Shown: in pieces, positions 1 to 8,986 of the stretch
How positions within the stretch are numbered: the stretch's first letter is position 1
How the letters are laid out: each line of letters begins with the position of its first letter
DNA from: Rubricoccus marinus
Lineage (GTDB): Bacteria; Bacteroidota; Rhodothermia; Rhodothermales; Rubricoccaceae
Assembly (NCBI RefSeq): GCF_002257665.1
Contig: NZ_MQWB01000001.1
Location: forward strand, 1,273,828 to 1,337,827
Length of the DNA: 64,000 bases
Direction: 5' to 3'
Translations under genes and position numbers: made by a program
The notes under the pieces: generated by a model
The model's input: the letters and a program-made list of their open reading frames with translations, nothing else
Databases searched by the model: none
What the model was told of the DNA's origin: nothing

Positions 1-2
1 CG

Positions 3-572
3 CCTCGCGAGATCGCCGTCGTGCTCGCCCTGCGCGACGGCATCCCGCTCCGCGATGCCCTGGAACGCCTGGGCGTTGACACCGCGCCGCTCGACCTCCC
101 GCCGCCGCCAGAGGCGCGTCCGTTCGCCCACGTGGGCCCAGGCTGCGCGTTTACGTGGCAGGACCACGTCTGGACCCGCGCCACGTTGGACCAGGCGCTC
201 ACGGCGACGCCCGACCGCCGCGCCCATCCCCGCGTGCTCGCGGCCTACCTCGCCGCCACCCAGCGCGGCCTGCCGGCCACGGCCTTTCGATGGGCCTCTG
301 GCGAGACCTGCGTCGCCGAACGGGTGGACCCTGACGTGCTCGTGTACCCGGCCGAACCGGCGGGGAGCCCCAGCCCGGTCCTCGCGCCAGAGGCCTGGGT
401 CCAAACGGCCGACCGGTTTCCCGAACTCGGCCGCTCCGTGACCATCGATACCGACGCCGGGCCTCTGGCGGCGCGCCTGCTTCTCTCCGACGAGGCCTCT
501 GGCGGAGCCGCCTGGCACACCGCCAGAGGCGAGCACCTGGATGTCGACGAGGTCTCGCGCTGGCGTCCCTGA
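3..572 (+). CDS. Hypothetical protein, 5' end outside window
   Basis: The reading frame is open from base 3 to a TGA at 570-572. The residues before the first GTG (base 21) continue the same helix-like sequence, so the gene most likely starts left of the window and 189 residues of its C-terminal part are seen. I do not recognise a family. The visible part holds an Ala/Leu-rich segment, a proline run near residue 35 and a stretch with several Trp residues, with no transmembrane segment or signal. Six copies of the nine-base word lie in it, read in frame as PEA, ASG and ARG. It precedes a SafE-like gene on the same strand but is separated from it by a possible operator. Confidence 0.6.
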   Translation, partial: PREIAVVLALRDGIPLRDALERLGVDTAPLDLPPPPEARPFAHVGPGCAFTWQDHVWTRATLDQALTATPDRRAHPRVLAAYLAATQRGLPATAFRWASGETCVAERVDPDVLVYPAEPAGSPSPVLAPEAWVQTADRFPELGRSVTIDTDAGPLAARLLLSDEASGGAAWHTARGEHLDVDEVSRWRP

Positions 573-635
573 CGCTTTCGCCGAACCTGGATTTGCACGA
601 TGCCGGCGATGAGCAAGGCGGCTCCCGGCCGGCGC

Positions 636-654
636 TGTAGGGGAACCCCTTACA
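636..654. promoter_or_regulatory. Dyad site A (TGTAGGGG-type operator candidate)
   Basis: TGTAGGGGAACCCCTTACA is an almost perfect dyad lying 73 bases before the GTG of the SafE-like gene. It is one of six similar 19-bp dyads in this window, all next to respiration or hypoxia-type genes. No regulator is identified from sequence. Confidence 0.55.
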
Positions 655-681
655 GCCCCACGCGCGGGCGCCTCTCCCCGC

Positions 682-699
682 CGCCAGAGGCCTCTGGCG
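682..699. repeat. Inverted pair of the nine-base word
   Basis: CGCCAGAGGCCTCTGGCG, a perfect 18-bp palindrome between dyad site A and the SafE-like gene. It is two overlapping copies of the window-wide word in head-to-head orientation. Confidence 0.85.
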
Positions 700-727
700 A
701 CGTTGGGATGACACCTTCTCCCGATCC

Positions 728-1426
728 GTGCTCGACCTCGCCGCCGTTTTCGCCGCAGGCCTCCTGGGCAGCGCGCACTGCGTGGGCATGTGCGGGGGAT
801 TGGTGGCGGTCCTCAGCCGCGGCGCGGGGCCGGCCACCGCGCGGCAGGGCGCGTACTTCGCGGGCAAGACGGCGACCTACGCCGCGCTCGGCGCGCTGGC
901 CGGACTGATCGGCGTCTCGGCGTCGGCGGCGGCCTCTGGCGCGCAGATCGTCGTGAGCGTTGCGATGGGGCTCGTGCTCGTCGTGATCGGCCTCGGGCTG
1001 TGCGGCGTGCTCCGGATCGGTCGCGAGCCGGGGCGCGACGTGGTGGGACGGTGGCTCCGGCCCGCGCTGCGGCGCGTGCTTCGGAGCCGTTCGCCGGGCG
1101 TGCCGCTGGCGCTGGGCGCGCTCAACGGGCTGCTCCCGTGCGGGCTCGTCTACGGGATGCTCGCCAAGGCCGCCACGACGGGCTCGGCCTCTGGCGGCGC
1201 GCTCACGATGACCGCGTTCGGGCTGGCAACGCTGCCCGCGCTGGGCCTCGCGGGCGTTCTCGGCTCGCGTCTCTCGCTGGAGCGCCGGGTGTGGCTTCAG
1301 CGGGCCGGCGGCGTGCTCATTGTCGGCCTCGGGCTTCTCACGATCGGCCGCGCCGCGATGGCTGTCGACCTCGGAGCGCCCGCCCCGGCTGCGCACGACT
1401 GGATGTGCGTGCCGGGCGCCGACTAG
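728..1426 (+). CDS. SafE/TauE-like membrane protein (cbb3-associated)
   Basis: A 232-residue integral membrane protein with about six hydrophobic segments, matching the sulfite exporter TauE/SafE (DsbD_2-like) family that often sits beside cbb3 oxidase genes. The N-terminus carries SAHCVGMCGG, the hallmark Cys/His motif of these proteins, and NGLLPCGLVY near residue 135 is the second conserved Cys-containing motif. In cbb3 neighbourhoods such proteins are thought to take part in metal or thiol handling during oxidase assembly; that role here is inference. The start is the GTG at 728, because the membrane segment begins at once. It faces the minus-strand cco block and ends 44 bases before the end of the Fn3-like gene. 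Confidence 0.82.
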   Translation: MLDLAAVFAAGLLGSAHCVGMCGGLVAVLSRGAGPATARQGAYFAGKTATYAALGALAGLIGVSASAAASGAQIVVSVAMGLVLVVIGLGLCGVLRIGREPGRDVVGRWLRPALRRVLRSRSPGVPLALGALNGLLPCGLVYGMLAKAATTGSASGGALTMTAFGLATLPALGLAGVLGSRLSLERRVWLQRAGGVLIVGLGLLTIGRAAMAVDLGAPAPAAHDWMCVPGAD

Positions 1427-1440
1427 GAGCACGCGGGCGC

Positions 1441-1469
1441 CGCCAGAGGCCTGCCGCAGGCCTCTGGCG
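1441..1469. terminator. Bidirectional hairpin between convergent genes
   Basis: Two inverted copies of the nine-base word plus the inner CTGC/GCAG give a perfect stem of up to 14 bp with almost no loop. It sits exactly between the stop of the SafE-like gene (+) and the stop of the Fn3-like gene (-), the expected place for a shared terminator. No T-run follows, so factor-independent termination is uncertain. Confidence 0.6.
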
Positions 1470-2513
1470 CTACCACGCCACCATGCCGCCGATCGCCACG
1501 ATCAGGAGCATGAGGATGCCGGCGCTGAGCATCGCGATAAAGAACGCGTAGCCCATCGTCTCGGCCTCGGAGTCGATGGGGCGCTGGTGAGGCGCGACGA
1601 GGTCGAGGTCTGCGGTTTTCTGGAGCGCGGCGTGATCCTGCACGCGACGGGCGTAGGCGCGCTCGCTTTCCTGCCGGTCGTGGTAGGCGATGGCCTGGAG
1701 GTCCGTGCCCGCGTAAAACCGGCCGTACTTGCTCCACGGGCCTCTGGCGCCAGAGGCCTCCTCGGCGCGGACGCGCCAGAACAGCCGGTCGCCCACGGAC
1801 GGGAGCACGCCGTTCAGCGCCAACTCGGTCGTGGTGATGCCCCCCATGCGGAGGGTGGGGCCGGAAAGATCGGGGCCGACCTCGATCTCGTAGGTGCGGG
1901 CGCCGGGCACGCCGGTCCAGCGGAAGGTCACCGCCGCGCCGTCCGCGATCGCGCCGCCGAGCGGTCCCAGCACGCGCGGCTCCTCGCCAGAGGCCGCCTC
2001 CTCGTGGTCGTGCACGCGGACGCCCGGCACGCGCCGCCAGTCGGTCGCAGACGGGTCGCCCGAGATCGTGGCGCCGGTTGGCAGCGGGGGGAGGGGCGGC
2101 GGCGGAGGCAGCTCCGGCACGACGGTGGACCCGCGCGCGGCCTTCCGGTCTGCCCGGGCGGCGCGGCTCGCGGCCTGCTGCGTTTTCTCCGCCTGGGAGC
2201 GGACCCCCGGCAGCGCCTCTGGCGGCGGGAGCGAGAAGGGGCGCGGGCGGCTCCAGGCCGTCTCGCCAGAGGCCTCTACGGCGCCGACGCGCCAGAAGCG
2301 CGCCTCTTGCGTCGGCTCAAGCGCGTCGGTGAGCGTGATCTCCGAGACGGGGCCGGCGTCAATGTCGAGGATCGGGTTCGCGAAGCCGGGGCTGTCGCTG
2401 ACCTGGAGGCGAGCCATCGCGCCGGGCACGGATTCCCAGGCGAACGTGGCGGCGGAGGCGTCGAGGGCGGCGCCCATCGCGGGCGCCAGAGGCTTGGGGG
2501 CAGTAAGGGTCAT
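1470..2513 (-). CDS. Fn3-like protein with C-terminal membrane anchor
   Basis: A 347-residue protein read from the ATG at 2513, whose ATGA overlaps the stop of ccoS, so it is translationally coupled to the cco genes. Two fibronectin-III-like repeats are visible (about residues 15-90, ending in [10 protein letters not shown], and about 190-270, ending in [10 protein letters not shown]), joined by a basic, proline-rich linker with a [10 protein letters not shown] run. The last 26 residues form a single hydrophobic segment, so it is probably tail-anchored. No signal peptide is visible. I know of no standard cbb3 assembly factor with this layout. A role in the oxidase complex is suggested only by the operon position. 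Confidence 0.75.
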   Translation of the reverse strand: MTLTAPKPLAPAMGAALDASAATFAWESVPGAMARLQVSDSPGFANPILDIDAGPVSEITLTDALEPTQEARFWRVGAVEASGETAWSRPRPFSLPPPEALPGVRSQAEKTQQAASRAARADRKAARGSTVVPELPPPPPLPPLPTGATISGDPSATDWRRVPGVRVHDHEEAASGEEPRVLGPLGGAIADGAAVTFRWTGVPGARTYEIEVGPDLSGPTLRMGGITTTELALNGVLPSVGDRLFWRVRAEEASGARGPWSKYGRFYAGTDLQAIAYHDRQESERAYARRVQDHAALQKTADLDLVAPHQRPIDSEAETMGYAFFIAMLSAGILMLLIVAIGGMVAW

Positions 2514-2665
2514 CGGTCCGAGGTGGAGTCGTCGTCGAGGAGGATGCGGAGGGCGGGCGTGTCGGTGTCGTGGAACTGGCCGTCGCGGACGGCCCAGCGG
2601 AAGGCGAGGACCGCCGCGCCCGCCAGAGCGATCGCCAGGGGCACGAGGAGGTACAGGACGATCAC
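2510..2665 (-). CDS. ccoS: CcoS, cbb3 oxidase assembly protein
   Basis: A 51-residue protein with one N-terminal membrane segment ([11 protein letters not shown] followed by an Ala-rich stretch). The [21 protein letters not shown] motif region that follows is the signature of CcoS (FixS family), and the tail is acidic. CcoS is needed to insert haem and copper into the catalytic subunit of cbb3 oxidase. The start is a GTG that overlaps the TGA of ccoI, and the stop overlaps the ATG of the Fn3-like gene, so all three are coupled. It is too short to be picked up by ordinary length cut-offs but is clearly real. Confidence 0.9.
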   Translation of the reverse strand: MIVLYLLVPLAIALAGAAVLAFRWAVRDGQFHDTDTPALRILLDDDSTSDR

Positions 2666-5286
2666 GGCGTAGAGGGCGTGGGGCTGCGGAAGGGGAGAGG
2701 GGCGCCGCCAGAGCCCTCTGGCGAGCGGCTTGGCGCCCGCTGCGACAAAGCGATCCCGACGACGAGGAGCGACGAGACGGGCATGGCGATGGCCGCCACA
2801 AGCGGCGTGACGAGCCCCGCGATGGCGGCGCAGGCGCCCAGCAGGTTGTAGCCCAGCGAGAGCGCAAGCGCGCGACGGACCGTGCGCACGGCCGTCCGTC
2901 CGGCGTCCATCGCCGCGAGAACCGGCGCGAGGCCCGCGCGCGTCAGGAACACGTCGGCCGCGACGAGGCTGGCAGTGCTGCCGCCGCCGACGGCCACGCC
3001 CACGTCGGCCTGGCGGAGCGCGGCGGCGTCGTTGACGCCATCGCCGACCACCATCACGCGCCGCCCGGCGGCTTGCAGCTCCCGCACGCGGTCGCGCTTG
3101 GCCTCTGGCGCGATGCCCCCGTGCGCGCGTGCGGCCGGAATGCCGAGCCCCCGCGCGAGGTGCGCGACTGTTTCGGGGTGGTCGCCGGAGAGGATGTGGA
3201 GGTCCAGGCCTCTGGCGCGGAACGCGCCGATCACATCGGGCACGTCGATGCGCAGTCCGTCGCCAATGGCGAGAACGGCCCGCCAGAGGCCGTCCACGGC
3301 GACCGCGACGGGCGTGAAGCCCTCGGCTACCGCCATGCGCAGCGCCGACGCCAGAGGCTCGGGCGCGGCGCCGCAGCCGCTCGCCACCCAGTCCGGGCGG
3401 CCGACCTGCACCTCGCGGTCGTCTACTGTCCCGCGGACGCCGGCGCCGTTCTCGGCCTGGACGCGCGTCACGGCCTCTGGCGCGAGGGCGAACGCGTGCG
3501 CGATGGCTGTCGCCAGAGGATGCGCGACGTGCGCTTCGAGCGCCGCCGAGAGCGCGAGCGCCTCCGCATCGCCGACGTGATCGACGACGCGCATCGCGCC
3601 CTCGGTCAGCGTCCCGGTCTTGTCCAGGACGACGGTGTCAATCTCGGTCAGCGCCTGCGTCGCGGCGTCGCTCTTGACAAAGATCCCGGCTCGTGCCGCC
3701 CGCCCGCCGGCGACCGCGAACGCCAGAGGCGTCGCCATGCCAAGGGCGCACGGGCACGTGATGACGAGCAGCGCCGCGACGTGGAGGCCGATCTGTCCGG
3801 CGTCGAGAACGGCCCAGACGGCGGCGGTGAGGATCGCGAGCCCGAGCACGGCGAGCACAAACACGCCGCCCAGCCTGTCCGCCCACAGCACAACGGGCGC
3901 GCGGCCCGTATCTGCCTCGCGGACCCACGCCAGAAGCGTCCCCACCCGCGAGTCCTCGCCGACGGCCTCGACGCGGACGTGCAGCGGCGCGGTCAGATTC
4001 GTCGCGCCAGCGGCCACGTTCGCCTCTGGCGCGACGGGGACCGGGCGGCTCTCGCCCGTCAGCACGGCGTTGTCCACGCGGCTCTCGCCTCTTGCGACCA
4101 CGCCATCCGCGGGGATCGTCTCGCCGGGAGCGACCTCCACAATATCGCCTCGCCGCAGTTCGTCCAGGCGGACGGCCTCGCAAGAGGCCGCGTCCCCGGG
4201 TTGAGCCTCTGGCGACGTCACGCGGCGGGCCATCGCGGGGAGAAGTGCGAGGAGCCGCTCGGTCGCGTCGCCCGCGAGGCGACGGGAGCGGAGCTGGATG
4301 TAGCGCGCCGTGAGCAGCGCGGCGATCAGAACGGTGACGGAATCGAACCACACGTCGCCCGTCCCGGAGATCGTCGCCCACGCGCTGTGCCCGAGGCCGA
4401 CCAGGATGCCGAGCGCGATGGGCGTATCGAGGTGTAGCCGCCGCACGTCTCGCGCGCGCCACGCCAGGCCCATGCTGGCCCACGCGCGCTGGAAAAACGG
4501 CGCCCCACCGTACACGACGGCCGGGACGGCGAGCGCGAGGCTGGCCCACTTGGCCGCGGCCGCCAGAGGCCCTCCCGCGTCGGCCAGGCCGGAGTAGAGC
4601 GCGAAGGCGAGCAGCATCACGTTGCCCGCGAGCGCCCACGTCACGCCCAGCCGGATGAGCAGCGCGCGCTCGGCGTCGGTCCTCTGGCGGCCTTCGTTGC
4701 CGCGCGTGGGGCGCAGCGCGTAGCCAAACCGCGCGAGCCAGCCGGCGACCTCGGAGAGGGGCGCGGCCTCAGGGTCGAAGCGCAGGCGGACGCGACCGCG
4801 CGGAAGGTCCAGGCGGGCCTCGGCCACGCCTTCCATCTCGCTCGGCAGCCGCTCCACGAGCCACACGCACGCGGCGCAGTGCACGCCGTCCAGCACCAGG
4901 TCCGCCTCGCGCAATCCGCCGTCGAGCTGCTTGGTGTGCTCCTCCAGGAAGCGTTCCGTGTCCAGCTCGCGCACGCCCAGCGGGTCCGGCGCGACAGGCC
5001 TCTGGCGCTCGCCCGCGCCGATGGTGCGCAGCCGGTCGGTGGTCTCCGAAAAGCCCGCCTCGCGCAGCGCCGCACGCACGAGCGCGCACCCCGTGCAACA
5101 AAAGGCCTCCCCCGATTCCCGAATGGGGCGGGTGCCCACGGGCAGGCCGCAGTGGGAGCACCCGGCCTCCGGTGAGAGCGACGGCTCGCTCACCGCTCCC
5201 TCTTGAGGGGGCGCGATCGCCTCTGGCGCCAGAGGCCCCTTCGGCCCTCTCCTGAGGCCTACCTCCCAGGTGTCTGTTCCCGTCAC
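2662..5286 (-). CDS. ccoI: CcoI/FixI copper-transporting P-type ATPase
   Basis: An 874-residue P1B-type ATPase that exports copper for cbb3 oxidase assembly. The N-terminal part holds a Cys cluster (CSHCGLP near residue 43, FCCTGC near 66) and a heavy-metal domain with GVHCAACVW. Membrane helices follow, then TGES, the [10 protein letters not shown] transport motif, DKTGTLT with the phosphorylated Asp, and [10 protein letters not shown]. The long Cys-rich N-terminus before the metal-binding domain is typical of the CcoI/FixI branch and not of plain CopA. The GTG start at 5286 overlaps the TGA of the short ccoH-like gene. The C-terminus overlaps the ccoS start by the TGA of a GTGA sequence. 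Confidence 0.93.
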   Translation of the reverse strand: MTGTDTWEVGLRRGPKGPLAPEAIAPPQEGAVSEPSLSPEAGCSHCGLPVGTRPIRESGEAFCCTGCALVRAALREAGFSETTDRLRTIGAGERQRPVAPDPLGVRELDTERFLEEHTKQLDGGLREADLVLDGVHCAACVWLVERLPSEMEGVAEARLDLPRGRVRLRFDPEAAPLSEVAGWLARFGYALRPTRGNEGRQRTDAERALLIRLGVTWALAGNVMLLAFALYSGLADAGGPLAAAAKWASLALAVPAVVYGGAPFFQRAWASMGLAWRARDVRRLHLDTPIALGILVGLGHSAWATISGTGDVWFDSVTVLIAALLTARYIQLRSRRLAGDATERLLALLPAMARRVTSPEAQPGDAASCEAVRLDELRRGDIVEVAPGETIPADGVVARGESRVDNAVLTGESRPVPVAPEANVAAGATNLTAPLHVRVEAVGEDSRVGTLLAWVREADTGRAPVVLWADRLGGVFVLAVLGLAILTAAVWAVLDAGQIGLHVAALLVITCPCALGMATPLAFAVAGGRAARAGIFVKSDAATQALTEIDTVVLDKTGTLTEGAMRVVDHVGDAEALALSAALEAHVAHPLATAIAHAFALAPEAVTRVQAENGAGVRGTVDDREVQVGRPDWVASGCGAAPEPLASALRMAVAEGFTPVAVAVDGLWRAVLAIGDGLRIDVPDVIGAFRARGLDLHILSGDHPETVAHLARGLGIPAARAHGGIAPEAKRDRVRELQAAGRRVMVVGDGVNDAAALRQADVGVAVGGGSTASLVAADVFLTRAGLAPVLAAMDAGRTAVRTVRRALALSLGYNLLGACAAIAGLVTPLVAAIAMPVSSLLVVGIALSQRAPSRSPEGSGGAPLPFRSPTPSTP

Positions 5287-5444
5287 GGCGCGTCCTCCAC
5301 GAGCTGCACTCCGCCGTCGGACAGGGCGAAGTAGATCGTGAGGCCCCCGGCCGTGAGGCTCATCACGAGCAGCAGAATCACGAGAAGCGGCCAGCCGATG
5401 TGCGGCGGGATGATCGGCGGCGTGCGGGACTCGGCAGGTGTCAT
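5283..5444 (-). CDS. Short CcoH/FixH-like membrane protein
   Basis: A 53-residue protein with one membrane segment (GWPLLVILLLVMSLTAGGLT) followed by [17 protein letters not shown]. The GWP start of the helix and the IY-LA...G-VVED ending recall the N-terminal anchor of FixH/CcoH, which in other bacteria runs to about 150 residues with a periplasmic domain. Here the periplasmic domain is missing altogether. Its place between ccoG and ccoI is the usual position of ccoH, and its TGA overlaps the GTG of ccoI. The assignment rests on position and this short motif; it could also be an unrelated single-span protein. Confidence 0.6.
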   Translation of the reverse strand: MTPAESRTPPIIPPHIGWPLLVILLLVMSLTAGGLTIYFALSDGGVQLVEDAP

Positions 5445-5610
5445 GGTGGAGGTGTGGGGCCCGCCCGTCCGATTCTGCTGGCACTGGCCAATGAGGTCGC
5501 GTCGCGGAAACGGTGGGGCAGCGTGGACTGCGGTGCCAGGATCGGGAGGCGGGCGCCTGCACCGCGCCGGTTGTCCCTCCCCGAGGGGGCAGGGCGCGAC
5601 CGCCAGAGGC

Positions 5611-5629
5611 TGTAGGGGAGGGCCCTACA
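5611..5629. promoter_or_regulatory. Dyad site B (TGTAGGGG-type operator candidate)
   Basis: TGTAGGGGAGGGCCCTACA, the best-formed of the six dyads, in the 221-base gap between ccoG and the ccoH-like gene. Its position suggests that ccoH-I-S and the Fn3-like gene have their own regulated promoter. Confidence 0.6.
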
Positions 5630-5647
5630 AGGCGTGGCGCCTCGTGT

Positions 5648-5665
5648 GCCTCTAGCGCCAGAGGC
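5648..5665. repeat. Imperfect inverted pair of the nine-base word at ccoG end
   Basis: GCCTCTAGCGCCAGAGGC, one mismatch from the perfect 18-bp palindrome. It abuts the ccoG stop codon on its downstream side, as do many copies in this window. Confidence 0.75.
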
Positions 5666-7099
5666 CTAGCGCGTCGGTCCGAGAAGCGTGAACGGGAGGT
5701 CCTCGGTCGTCCCGTCCTCGAAGGTGAGGCGGATCACGGTCGGGACGGTCCCGCCGCTGAAGGCCTCTGGCGGGACGGTGATCCAGGCCTCGGCGCGCGT
5801 CATCTGGCCCGCGGCGAGGCGGACGGGAGGGCGCCCCACGAGGCGCGTCTGGGCGCCAGAGGGCGAGACGGCCTCGACGGTAAACGTGGCGTCTTTGGGC
5901 GTCTGGTTGTGCACGCGCACGCGGAGCCGGTTGGCGACCGTCCCATCGGGGAGCTCCATAAACGGGGCACCAACCGCGCGGCCGATGTCGGTGTCGTACG
6001 AGCCCCGCGTGGCGAGGCCGGTCCCGAGCAGCGTCACGAGCGCGACGAGGAGCGCGCCGTAGATGGCCGTCCGGGGCCGCACGATGCGCGTCGGCTGCCC
6101 CTCCAGCGCGTTCTCGCTCGTGTAGCGGATCAGGCCGCGCGGCTGGTTCGTGGCGTCCATGATATGGTCGCACGCGTCGATGCACTGCGTGCACGCGACG
6201 CACTCCATCTGGAGCCCGTCGCGGATGTCGATGCCCGTCGGGCAGGTGCGGACGCACGCGAAGCAGTCCACGCAGTCGCCGAGGGGCTGCCCGTCCGGCC
6301 CCGCCTCCCGGTTCTTGCCCCGCCCGCGCGGCTCGCCGCGGCCCGGGTCGTAGGCCACGATCATCGAGTCCGGGTCCATGAGCACGCTCTGGAAGCGCGC
6401 GTACGGGCACGTGATGGTGCACATCTGCTCGCGGAAGATGCCGAAGTCGAAGGCGACAAGCGCCGTCGTGGCGCCCATGAGCACGAAGTAGCCCCAGTGC
6501 TCGGCCGGCGGGCCGGTCATCCATCGCACGAGGCGTTCCCACCCCACGAAGTAGCTCACGAACACGTGCGCGAGGGCCACCGAGATCGCGAGGTAGACTG
6601 CCCACTTGAGCCCCTTGCGCCAGAGGCGATCCCAGGTCGGGTCTTTGCGGGCGTCGCGCCTCTGGCGCACGTTCTCGTTGCCCTCGATCAGGCGCTCGAT
6701 GGGCCGGAAGACGAACTCCAGGTAGACGGTCTGCGGGCAGCCCCACCCGCACCACACGCGCCCCAGAAGCGCCGTCAGCAATGCGACGGAGAGCAGCGCG
6801 CTGATGCCGAACAGCATCAGATAGAGCGTGTCCGTCGGGTAGAAGGTGGTCCCGAAAAACGTGAACTCGCGCGCCGCCACGTCCAGCAGGACCGCCGGCT
6901 TGCCGCCGATTTTCACGAGGGGCGGCCCCACGAATAGCACGATCAGTGCCCAGCCGAGCACGAGCCTCTTGCGCCAGAGGTTGCCCCGGCTCTCGGTCGG
7001 GTACATCCACTTCCGGCGGCCGTCGGCGTGGAGCGTGGTGAGGACGTCCTCGGGCGGGTCGAGGACGGAGACGTCGGAGAGCGGAACGAAGCCAGACAC
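5666..7099 (-). CDS. ccoG: CcoG/RdxA polyferredoxin, cbb3 assembly
   Basis: A protein of about 477 residues matching CcoG (RdxA/FixG), a membrane-bound 4Fe-4S protein with cupric reductase activity in cbb3 oxidase biogenesis. Several membrane helices are followed by two ferredoxin-type Cys clusters, CVDCFACVRTCP and CVACTQCIDACD, and a C-terminal periplasmic immunoglobulin-like domain of the FixG type. The start is unsure: no ATG is present in the first 100 codons of the open frame. I chose the GTG at 7099 (VSGFVPLSDV); a TTG at 7123 is an alternative. It lies 151 bases after ccoP with a dyad site and a palindrome in the gap. Confidence 0.9.
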   Translation of the reverse strand: MSGFVPLSDVSVLDPPEDVLTTLHADGRRKWMYPTESRGNLWRKRLVLGWALIVLFVGPPLVKIGGKPAVLLDVAAREFTFFGTTFYPTDTLYLMLFGISALLSVALLTALLGRVWCGWGCPQTVYLEFVFRPIERLIEGNENVRQRRDARKDPTWDRLWRKGLKWAVYLAISVALAHVFVSYFVGWERLVRWMTGPPAEHWGYFVLMGATTALVAFDFGIFREQMCTITCPYARFQSVLMDPDSMIVAYDPGRGEPRGRGKNREAGPDGQPLGDCVDCFACVRTCPTGIDIRDGLQMECVACTQCIDACDHIMDATNQPRGLIRYTSENALEGQPTRIVRPRTAIYGALLVALVTLLGTGLATRGSYDTDIGRAVGAPFMELPDGTVANRLRVRVHNQTPKDATFTVEAVSPSGAQTRLVGRPPVRLAAGQMTRAEAWITVPPEAFSGGTVPTVIRLTFEDGTTEDLPFTLLGPTR

Positions 7100-7194
7100 A
7101 GAGGGCGGGAGGGTTTCTCGCAAGCTCTCGGCCGGTGCGCGTGCGGGGCGCCGGTCGCACGCCAGAGGCGAGGCCGGTGCGCCCCGGCGCGGCG

Positions 7195-7213
7195 TGTGGG
7201 GGCGGGCCCTACA
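7195..7213. promoter_or_regulatory. Dyad site C (operator candidate before ccoG)
   Basis: TGTGGGGGCGGGCCCTACA, the same dyad type as sites A and B, 96 bases before the chosen ccoG start and 38 bases after the ccoP stop. Confidence 0.5.
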
Positions 7214-7214
7214 C

Positions 7215-7232
7215 GCCTCTGGCGCCAGAGGC
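7215..7232. repeat. Inverted pair of the nine-base word
   Basis: GCCTCTGGCGCCAGAGGC, a perfect 18-bp palindrome directly beside dyad site C and 18 bases beyond the ccoP stop. It may act as the ccoP terminator. Confidence 0.85.
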
Positions 7233-7250
7233 TCACGCCGTCGCCAGAGG

Positions 7251-7895
7251 CTAGATGCCCTCGTAGCGCGTGCCCTCGCGAGGCTTCGGGTTGGGCGGCG
7301 TCGTGCCCTGGATGGACTGGATATAGGCCGTCGCCTGCGCGCGTTCCTCGTCGGAGAGCAACTCGCCCCAGGCGGGCATCCCCTTGGAGACAACGCCCAC
7401 GTTCAGGACCTCGTAGATCTCCTCTGGCGCGCCGCCGTGGAGCCAGTACGCGTCCGTCAGGTTGGGGCCGATGGCGCCCTGGCCTTCGGCGCCGTGGCAC
7501 GAGGCGCAGGTGCCGGCGAAGACCTCGGCGCCAGCGGCCACCATGAGCGGATCGTCGGCGTAGCGCTTGAGCGCGCGCGCGTCGGTCTCGAAGGCGGGGC
7601 CGCTGGCGGCCCAGGCGGCCGCGCGGGCCGCCAGGTCGGCCTGGCCCTGCGCGAGGTCCTCCTCGTACGTGTCCACGAACCCGAAGACGTTGATGCCGAG
7701 CAGGTACACCGGCGCGAAGAGCACGCCCGCGATAAAGAGCGCGGTCCACCAACCCGGCATGGGGTTGTCGTACTCGCGGATGCCGTCGTAGGTATGGCCC
7801 GCGATGAGGAGGTCGTTGGTGTCGCCCAGCGCCGCGTCGGGGAGGACGTGGGAGGAATCGGCGGGGGCGTCGGGGCGGGGGGAGGCGTCGCTCAC
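7251..7895 (-). CDS. ccoP: CcoP, monohaem c-type subunit of cbb3 oxidase
   Basis: A 214-residue subunit with the N-terminal CcoP helix (NPMPGWWTALFIAGVLFAPVYLL around residues 45-65) and one cytochrome c domain with CASCH near residue 130. The methionine ligand is likely in KGMPAW near 170. Classical CcoP carries two haem-binding CxxCH motifs and is about 300 residues; here only one is present. One-haem forms are known in Bacteroidota-type cbb3 oxidases, so this is probably a lineage trait, not damage. It starts 2 bases after ccoQ and ends 38 bases before dyad site C. Confidence 0.92.
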   Translation of the reverse strand: MSDASPRPDAPADSSHVLPDAALGDTNDLLIAGHTYDGIREYDNPMPGWWTALFIAGVLFAPVYLLGINVFGFVDTYEEDLAQGQADLAARAAAWAASGPAFETDARALKRYADDPLMVAAGAEVFAGTCASCHGAEGQGAIGPNLTDAYWLHGGAPEEIYEVLNVGVVSKGMPAWGELLSDEERAQATAYIQSIQGTTPPNPKPREGTRYEGI

Positions 7896-7897
7896 GG

Positions 7898-8143
7898 CTA
7901 GAGGGCGAGGAGGGGGACGTCGGAGGATGGGCTGCCGTCGCCAGAGGCCGGGGGGCGCGGGTGCGCGTCGGGGGCGTCGGGTGCAGGCATGGCGTCGTCG
8001 AGCGGCATGTTCTTCAGGTCCTCGCGCTGCTTTTTGGAGAGCAGGAAGGCGTAGGCGCAGACGGCCACAAAGGCGACCATGAACGCGATCACGGCGATCT
8101 CGGCGAGGGCGCCGGTTTCGAGGGCGCGGACGGTTTCTTTCAT
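7898..8143 (-). CDS. ccoQ: CcoQ-like small subunit
   Basis: An 81-residue protein with one central membrane helix (EIAVIAFMVAFVAVCAYAFL) followed by a short basic stretch (SKKQRED) and a proline/aspartate-rich tail. Size, single helix and position between ccoO and ccoP match CcoQ, a stabilising subunit of cbb3 oxidase. The sequence is otherwise low in conservation, as is usual for this subunit. It begins 1 base after the ccoO stop and ends 2 bases before the ccoP start, so it is surely co-translated with them. The tail is unusually long and repeat-derived (ASGD encoded by the nine-base word). Confidence 0.82.
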   Translation of the reverse strand: MKETVRALETGALAEIAVIAFMVAFVAVCAYAFLLSKKQREDLKNMPLDDAMPAPDAPDAHPRPPASGDGSPSSDVPLLAL

Positions 8144-8144
8144 G

Positions 8145-8957
8145 TCAGTTGGCGCGAGGGGAGGGGGCGGCGCCAGAGGCTTGGGCAGGCGTGGCCTCTG
8201 GCGTGGCGGCGTCGGTCAGCACCTCGATGGCCTCTTGCTCTTCGTGGAGCTCGCGGTCCTCTTCGGCGGGCGAGCCGTCGAACTCGGTCCCGAGGCGCTG
8301 GAGGTAGGCCGTGAGCGCGATGATCTCCTTCCGCGCGAGCCGGTCTGGGCCGCCCTGCGCTACCACGTCGGCCGCGATGGAGTCGGCCTGTGCCTGAGCC
8401 AGCGCGACGGCGTTCTCGATCTCGGCGTCGGTGTACGGCAGGCCGAGGCGGCGGAGGCCGCGCATCTTGCCGGGCAGCGACTCGAAGTCCGTCTCGCGCG
8501 TGAGCATGTGCGGGTACGGCGGCATGATGGAGGCCGGGCTCGTGGAACGCGGGTTCTCCATGTGGCGCACGTGCCACAGGTGCGGGTACTTACCGCCGAC
8601 GCGCATCAGGTCCGGGCCGGTGCGCTTGGAGCCCCAGAGGTGCGGCGTCTCGTAGACGGTTTCCGCCGCGCGGGTGTACGGCCCGTAGCGGATCTCCTCC
8701 TGGCGGAACGGCCGCACCATCTGGCTGTGGCAGTTGTTGCAGCCCTCGCGGATGTAGAGGTCGCGGCCGGCCAGTTCGAGCGGCGTCGGCGGGTGGACGG
8801 TCGCCAGAGGCTCGGTTGCGCCGCCCACGAGGAAGACGGGCGCGAACTCGACGACGGTGCCGACCAGGATGGCGCCGGTCGTGAGGATGGTGAACACGAG
8901 GGGCCAGCCTTCGAGGCGTCGGTGGCGGCCGTTCGCGCGGATGAGTCGGTTGAACAT
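8145..8957 (-). CDS. ccoO: CcoO, monohaem cytochrome c subunit of cbb3 oxidase
   Basis: A 270-residue subunit with one N-terminal membrane helix and a cytochrome c domain containing CNNCH (about residue 75). The HSQMVRPF segment and HLWHVRHMENPRS that follow are diagnostic of CcoO/FixO. It passes electrons from CcoP to the catalytic subunit. The C-terminal 40 residues are acidic, then Ala/Pro-rich, and look extended relative to the family, in part through copies of the nine-base word. A 215-base gap containing a large inverted repeat separates it from ccoN, whereas the following ccoQ and ccoP are nearly overlapping. Confidence 0.94.
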   Translation of the reverse strand: MFNRLIRANGRHRRLEGWPLVFTILTTGAILVGTVVEFAPVFLVGGATEPLATVHPPTPLELAGRDLYIREGCNNCHSQMVRPFRQEEIRYGPYTRAAETVYETPHLWGSKRTGPDLMRVGGKYPHLWHVRHMENPRSTSPASIMPPYPHMLTRETDFESLPGKMRGLRRLGLPYTDAEIENAVALAQAQADSIAADVVAQGGPDRLARKEIIALTAYLQRLGTEFDGSPAEEDRELHEEQEAIEVLTDAATPEATPAQASGAAPSPRAN

Positions 8958-8986
8958 GGGGTCTAGGGGCGGAAGAAACCCGCAGG

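Noticed and set aside
1894-4437. Very long plus-strand open frame across ccoS/ccoI
   Set aside because: Arg/Gly/Ala-rich, no recognisable motifs, antisense to clear P-type ATPase motifs; a GC-rich shadow.
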